NCBI GenBank assembly: GCA_016550485.1
Contig: JABXGV010000016.1
Location: 1 to 8,271, forward strand
Source of the DNA: an archaeon
GTDB taxonomy: Archaea > Asgardarchaeota > Hermodarchaeia > Hermodarchaeales > Hermodarchaeaceae
Reading direction: 5' to 3'
Length of the DNA: 8,271 nt
A program made the translations under genes and the position numbers. Every line of letters begins with the position of its first letter. The stretch's first letter is position 1. Below are positions 5,790 through 8,271 of this stretch, one piece after another. Under the pieces are notes generated by a model. It saw only the letters and a program-made list of their open reading frames with translations, had not been told where the DNA came from and did not search any database.

Positions 5790-7244
5790 GTGTTGTTTCG
5801 AACTCTCGCTGACACCTCACTCTACGGCGTTATGCTCCTCCAGGATGGTCGTAGCCTCTATGTGAATTCTGCCTTGGCTAAGATGACTGGCTACTCCCTC
5901 CGAGTAATTCGCAAATGGGGGATTACCGACTTCTTAGCCCGTGTGCTAGATGAGGATCGACCCATGGCAAGTCAGCAGTATGGAGAGATGGCTGCGGGGC
6001 GGGTTCCGCCGAAGAGCTATGTGTTTCGGTTTAGACGGAAAGACGGTGAGATTCGCTGGGCTGAAGCATCTGGAAACGTTGTCGAAAGGGAGGGTAAGCT
6101 CGTTGTTCATCTTACAATAATGGATATCACAGACCGCAAACAGACAGAGGAGGCACTTCTTAAATCGGAGACCCGATACCAAGAATTGTTTGACAGGGTA
6201 CCCGTGGGGATTTATCGTTCAGCACCAGATGGGAAACCCCTTGAAGCTAATCTGGAGATGGTACGCCTGTCAGGCTTCCCTGATCGAGATGCCTACTTTA
6301 AGGCTGATATCAGAGATGCCTATGTTGACCCTGATATTCGGCGGCGGTGGCAGGCATTGATAGAAAAGGAGGGTGTAGTACGGGATTTTGAAGTGCAGTT
6401 TCGCCGTCCTGATGGCCAGATTTTCTGGGTGCAGGATACGGCCCGTGCTGTTCGCGACGCCGATGGAAAAGTCCTGTTCTATGAAGGTACTCTCAAAGAC
6501 ATCACTGAGCGGAAAGCAGCAGAACGGGCACTCGAGGAGGCGCGGGCGCGAGTAGAATTCTTAAACGACCTAATGGCCCACGACCTAAACAACATCAACC
6601 AGGGTCTTATGTTTTTACTTGAACTCTTGCTCAGTAACCCTGCGTTGCCAGAACAACTCCGAGAACAAGTTGCTACGGCGCTGGAGCAGGTGGTAAGGGG
6701 CGTAGCTCTCATCAAGCGTGTCAAAAAGTTCACTCACATCGACTCCTTAACCCAGCCCTTGAGTAAACAAGATGTCGTATCAATTCTGCGGACCGCCACA
6801 CGATCAGTAGCGCAAGCCTTTCCATACAAGGATCTACGCGTGGAGAGTCAGCTCCGTAGGGGCAGACACTGGGTTGCAGCCGACTCCTTCCTCTTAGACC
6901 TCTTCTATAACCTCCTGCACAATGCAATGAAGTATGATTCGAAGGACACAGTGGTCATAGAAGTAGAAATTAGATCCGACGAAGAGGAGGACTTCCTGCG
7001 TATCGAAATCAAAGACCAGGGCCGCGGCATCCCTGATTCGGAGAAGGCAAGGATTTTTTCGCGGTTACCCCACCAACCAGATTTCCGCTGGACAATGGGT
7101 TCAGGCATTGGGCTCACCCTCGTGCAGCGAATCATCGAACGCTACGGTGGCAGAATCTGGGTGGAGGATCGAGTGCCTGGCGATTACACCCAAGGTGCCA
7201 ACTTTATCATCCTCCTACGAAAATGGCGCAACACAACAACCTAG
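5790..7244 (+). CDS. Soluble PAS-PAS sensor histidine kinase
   Basis: A 484-residue cytoplasmic kinase with no membrane segment, signal peptide or receiver domain. PAS domain 1 covers about 1-118, with YVNSALAKMTGYS and ending in MDITDRKQTEE. PAS 2 covers about 125-245, ending KDITERKAAERALEE, and is followed by a short coiled linker. The H-box is LMAHDLNNINQGL with the likely phosphoacceptor H264. The ATPase has an N-box (YNLLHNAMKYD, N374 and N378), G1 (DQGRGIP, 409-415) and G2 (GSGIGLTLVQ, 437-446), so it should be active. The ligand of the PAS domains is unknown; a redox or small-molecule signal fits the neighbours but is inference. No response regulator is adjacent, so it is an orphan or signals by partner exchange. 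The GTG at 5790 is the only usual start nearby and lacks an SD; upstream the frame is open without start codons to TGA at 5733. Confidence 0.93.
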   Translation: MLFRTLADTSLYGVMLLQDGRSLYVNSALAKMTGYSLRVIRKWGITDFLARVLDEDRPMASQQYGEMAAGRVPPKSYVFRFRRKDGEIRWAEASGNVVEREGKLVVHLTIMDITDRKQTEEALLKSETRYQELFDRVPVGIYRSAPDGKPLEANLEMVRLSGFPDRDAYFKADIRDAYVDPDIRRRWQALIEKEGVVRDFEVQFRRPDGQIFWVQDTARAVRDADGKVLFYEGTLKDITERKAAERALEEARARVEFLNDLMAHDLNNINQGLMFLLELLLSNPALPEQLREQVATALEQVVRGVALIKRVKKFTHIDSLTQPLSKQDVVSILRTATRSVAQAFPYKDLRVESQLRRGRHWVAADSFLLDLFYNLLHNAMKYDSKDTVVIEVEIRSDEEEDFLRIEIKDQGRGIPDSEKARIFSRLPHQPDFRWTMGSGIGLTLVQRIIERYGGRIWVEDRVPGDYTQGANFIILLRKWRNTTT

Positions 7245-7246
7245 TA

Positions 7247-7251
7247 TTTTT
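7247..7251 (+). terminator. T-run after the histidine kinase stop
   Basis: Five T residues directly after the kinase TAG (7242-7244), in the context TATTTTTCTTC. Archaeal RNA polymerase can terminate at such runs without a hairpin, but this one is short. Confidence 0.3.
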
Positions 7252-7329
7252 CTTCACAGCTTCAGTGGAAGGTAATTCACCCAAAGATTAATGCCCTTAG
7301 CAGCTCTAACTCCCCGCAGATTTTACACT

Positions 7330-7336
7330 AGGAGAG
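7330..7336 (+). promoter_or_regulatory. Ribosome binding site for the DUF2148 gene
   Basis: AGGAGAG ends nine bases before the ATG at 7346, fixing that start. A weak AT-rich TTTTACA at 7321-7327 lies too close to be its TATA box. Confidence 0.55.
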
Positions 7337-7345
7337 TGTACTTCT

Positions 7346-7981
7346 ATGCCGGCTAATAAGGAACAGCTTGTTCGTGAAGCGGTTGAAGCTGTCACGCGTC
7401 TCATGGCAGCTGCGGCTACTACTGCCCCCAAATCTAAGGGCTTCGACGACCTCACAGTGGAAATCGTCTCCGGGAAGGACCTTCGTCGACTGGCTGAGGA
7501 AATCCGCAAGATGTGGCGTGAGCAATTCACCAGTGGCACTTTCTGGTTTCTGGGACCCGATGCCAGTGCCGTCGAAGAGTGTACTGCACTATTCTTGCTT
7601 GGCATTCGCGCCCAGCGTCCACCTCTTGCGCTCGATTGTCAAGCCTGTGGCTACGAGACCTGCGAAGAATATGAGGAGGCAGTTCGCCAAAACAAGATCA
7701 GCACGCTCTGTTCCTTCAAGGTTCTCGATCTGGGACTCGCCCTTTCATCTGCTGTCATGGTGGCAGCGCAGAACTTCATTGACAACCGTATCATGTGGTC
7801 CGCCGGAATGGCTGCAAAACGCCTCGGCCTTATCGAAGGCGACCTTGTCATGGGCATCCCGCTCTCCGCCCGCGGCAGCAATCCCTTCTTCGATCGCTAC
7901 CTCAGGTACTTCCTCAATAAAGCCCGAAGCCAGCAAAAGAGTCTCACTCAAATTCTCCGCGAACATGGCATCGAATACTAG
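7346..7981 (+). CDS. DUF2148 ferredoxin-like domain protein
   Basis: A complete protein of 211 residues from the DUF2148 family, found in anaerobic archaea and bacteria; its biochemical role is not established. The signature is DCQACGYETC with C98, C101 and C106, plus C122 in LCSFKVLDLG. These four cysteines are well placed for one [4Fe-4S] cluster. Other family blocks are NFIDNRIMWSAGMAAKRLGL (143-162), VMGIPLSARG (168-177) and FFDRYLR (181-187). The N-terminal third is a helical EAV-rich segment. The ATG at 7346 has AGGAGAG (7330-7336) nine bases upstream, so the start is well supported. It lies 101 bases after the kinase on the same strand and may have its own promoter given the SD and intervening T run. 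Its stop shares CTAG with the converging regulator. An electron-transfer or redox-sensing role is inferred only from the cysteines. Confidence 0.92.
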   Translation: MPANKEQLVREAVEAVTRLMAAAATTAPKSKGFDDLTVEIVSGKDLRRLAEEIRKMWREQFTSGTFWFLGPDASAVEECTALFLLGIRAQRPPLALDCQACGYETCEEYEEAVRQNKISTLCSFKVLDLGLALSSAVMVAAQNFIDNRIMWSAGMAAKRLGLIEGDLVMGIPLSARGSNPFFDRYLRYFLNKARSQQKSLTQILREHGIEY

Positions 7982-8271
7982 AGGGAGCGCTCCCACGTTT
8001 CCTGCCTATCCGTCTCGGACACCATCTGTCGTACAGCCCGTGCAACTCGCCGACCTAACGCCGTAATAGTGACAATGCGTGGGTCGTCCGCTGAATGCGC
8101 GAGTAATCCTGCCTCTTCAAGCAACATAACATGATGAGTAACCACAGAGGGCGAATCTCCCCCTGATTTTTCCTGGAGTGTTCGTAGGTGGTGACGTAAG
8201 GATTTGTTCGTGCCGAAGTCTCGTTGTGCAAGGAAGGCAAGGATGGCCGCCCTTGAAGGATGAGAAATAGC
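7978..8271 (-). CDS. Winged-helix (ArsR-like) transcriptional regulator, 5' end beyond the window
   Basis: An open frame enters from the right edge and encodes 97 residues before TAG at 7980-7978; its start is outside the window. The visible part begins AISHPSRAAILAFLAQRD, typical of helix 1 of ArsR-like regulators (compare the usual xxDPTRxxIL). A putative recognition helix follows at SPSVVTHHVMLLEEAGLLAH (about 40-59), and then a wing strand at DDPRIVTITALGRRVARAV. No cysteine is present in the visible part, so ArsR-type metal binding through helix-3 cysteines is not supported; the protein may sense something else or act as a simple repressor. Its stop overlaps that of the DUF2148 gene by four bases. 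The targets are unknown. A shorter 61-residue frame over the same bases (8055-8240) has no domain character and is not the gene. Confidence 0.8.
   Translation of the reverse strand, partial: AISHPSRAAILAFLAQRDFGTNKSLRHHLRTLQEKSGGDSPSVVTHHVMLLEEAGLLAHSADDPRIVTITALGRRVARAVRQMVSETDRQETWERSL

Noticed and set aside
7368..8066. A 232-codon plus-strand frame overlapping the DUF2148 gene, longer than that gene
   Set aside because: It has no recognisable domain and is Ser/Arg/Pro-rich as expected of an out-of-frame reading. The overlapping frame has an SD and clear DUF2148 motifs.
8055..8240. A 61-codon minus-strand frame at the right edge
   Set aside because: Its composition is random-looking, while another frame of the same strand reads as a winged-helix regulator through to 7978.
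1..8271. CRISPR arrays, tRNA or rRNA genes, insertion sequences, toxin-antitoxin or defence genes
   Set aside because: No regularly spaced repeats, tRNA-like cloverleaf, transposase motifs or small paired genes were seen by eye on either strand.

Overview
The window looks like chromosomal DNA from an anaerobic archaeon. The main reasons are a tungsten-type aldehyde:ferredoxin oxidoreductase (AOR) paired with a ThiS/MoaD-like protein, a homocitrate-synthase homologue closest in wording to the archaeal AksA type, a DUF2148 ferredoxin-like protein, and a soluble PAS histidine kinase with an HDLNN H-box. Several genes have clear Shine-Dalgarno (SD) sites, and some intergenic regions carry AT-rich TATA-like boxes. 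Base composition is close to balanced. I cannot place the lineage; Bathyarchaeia, Thermoplasmatota-like or Asgard groups would all fit. There is no rRNA, tRNA, CRISPR array, insertion sequence or phage gene.

Region 1 (1-4168) is a redox and acyl-CoA block. On the minus strand a ThiS/MoaD-like gene overlaps an AOR-family gene by one base (TGATG). Divergent from this pair, across only 40 bp, is a zinc alcohol dehydrogenase of the type that includes 6-hydroxycyclohex-1-ene-1-carbonyl-CoA dehydrogenase. It converges on a crotonase whose N-terminal RPPLNVLD resembles cyclohexa-1,5-diene-1-carbonyl-CoA hydratases. Read together, oxidoreductase, hydratase and dehydrogenase could form three consecutive steps of benzoyl-CoA or alicyclic acyl-CoA metabolism. 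This is an inference from family and context, not proof.

Region 2 (4169-5789) has an 86-97 bp divergent promoter region, then a homocitrate/isopropylmalate-synthase family enzyme without the LeuA regulatory domain but with an added helical segment near its C-terminus. A 233 bp gap follows, with a TATA-like box and a hairpin.

Region 3 (5790-8271) is regulatory and redox. It holds a cytoplasmic two-PAS histidine kinase with no partner response regulator, then a DUF2148 four-cysteine protein. Converging on the latter is the 3' part of a winged-helix (ArsR-like) regulator that runs off the right edge. The last two genes share a CTAG, each taking its TAG stop from opposite strands.
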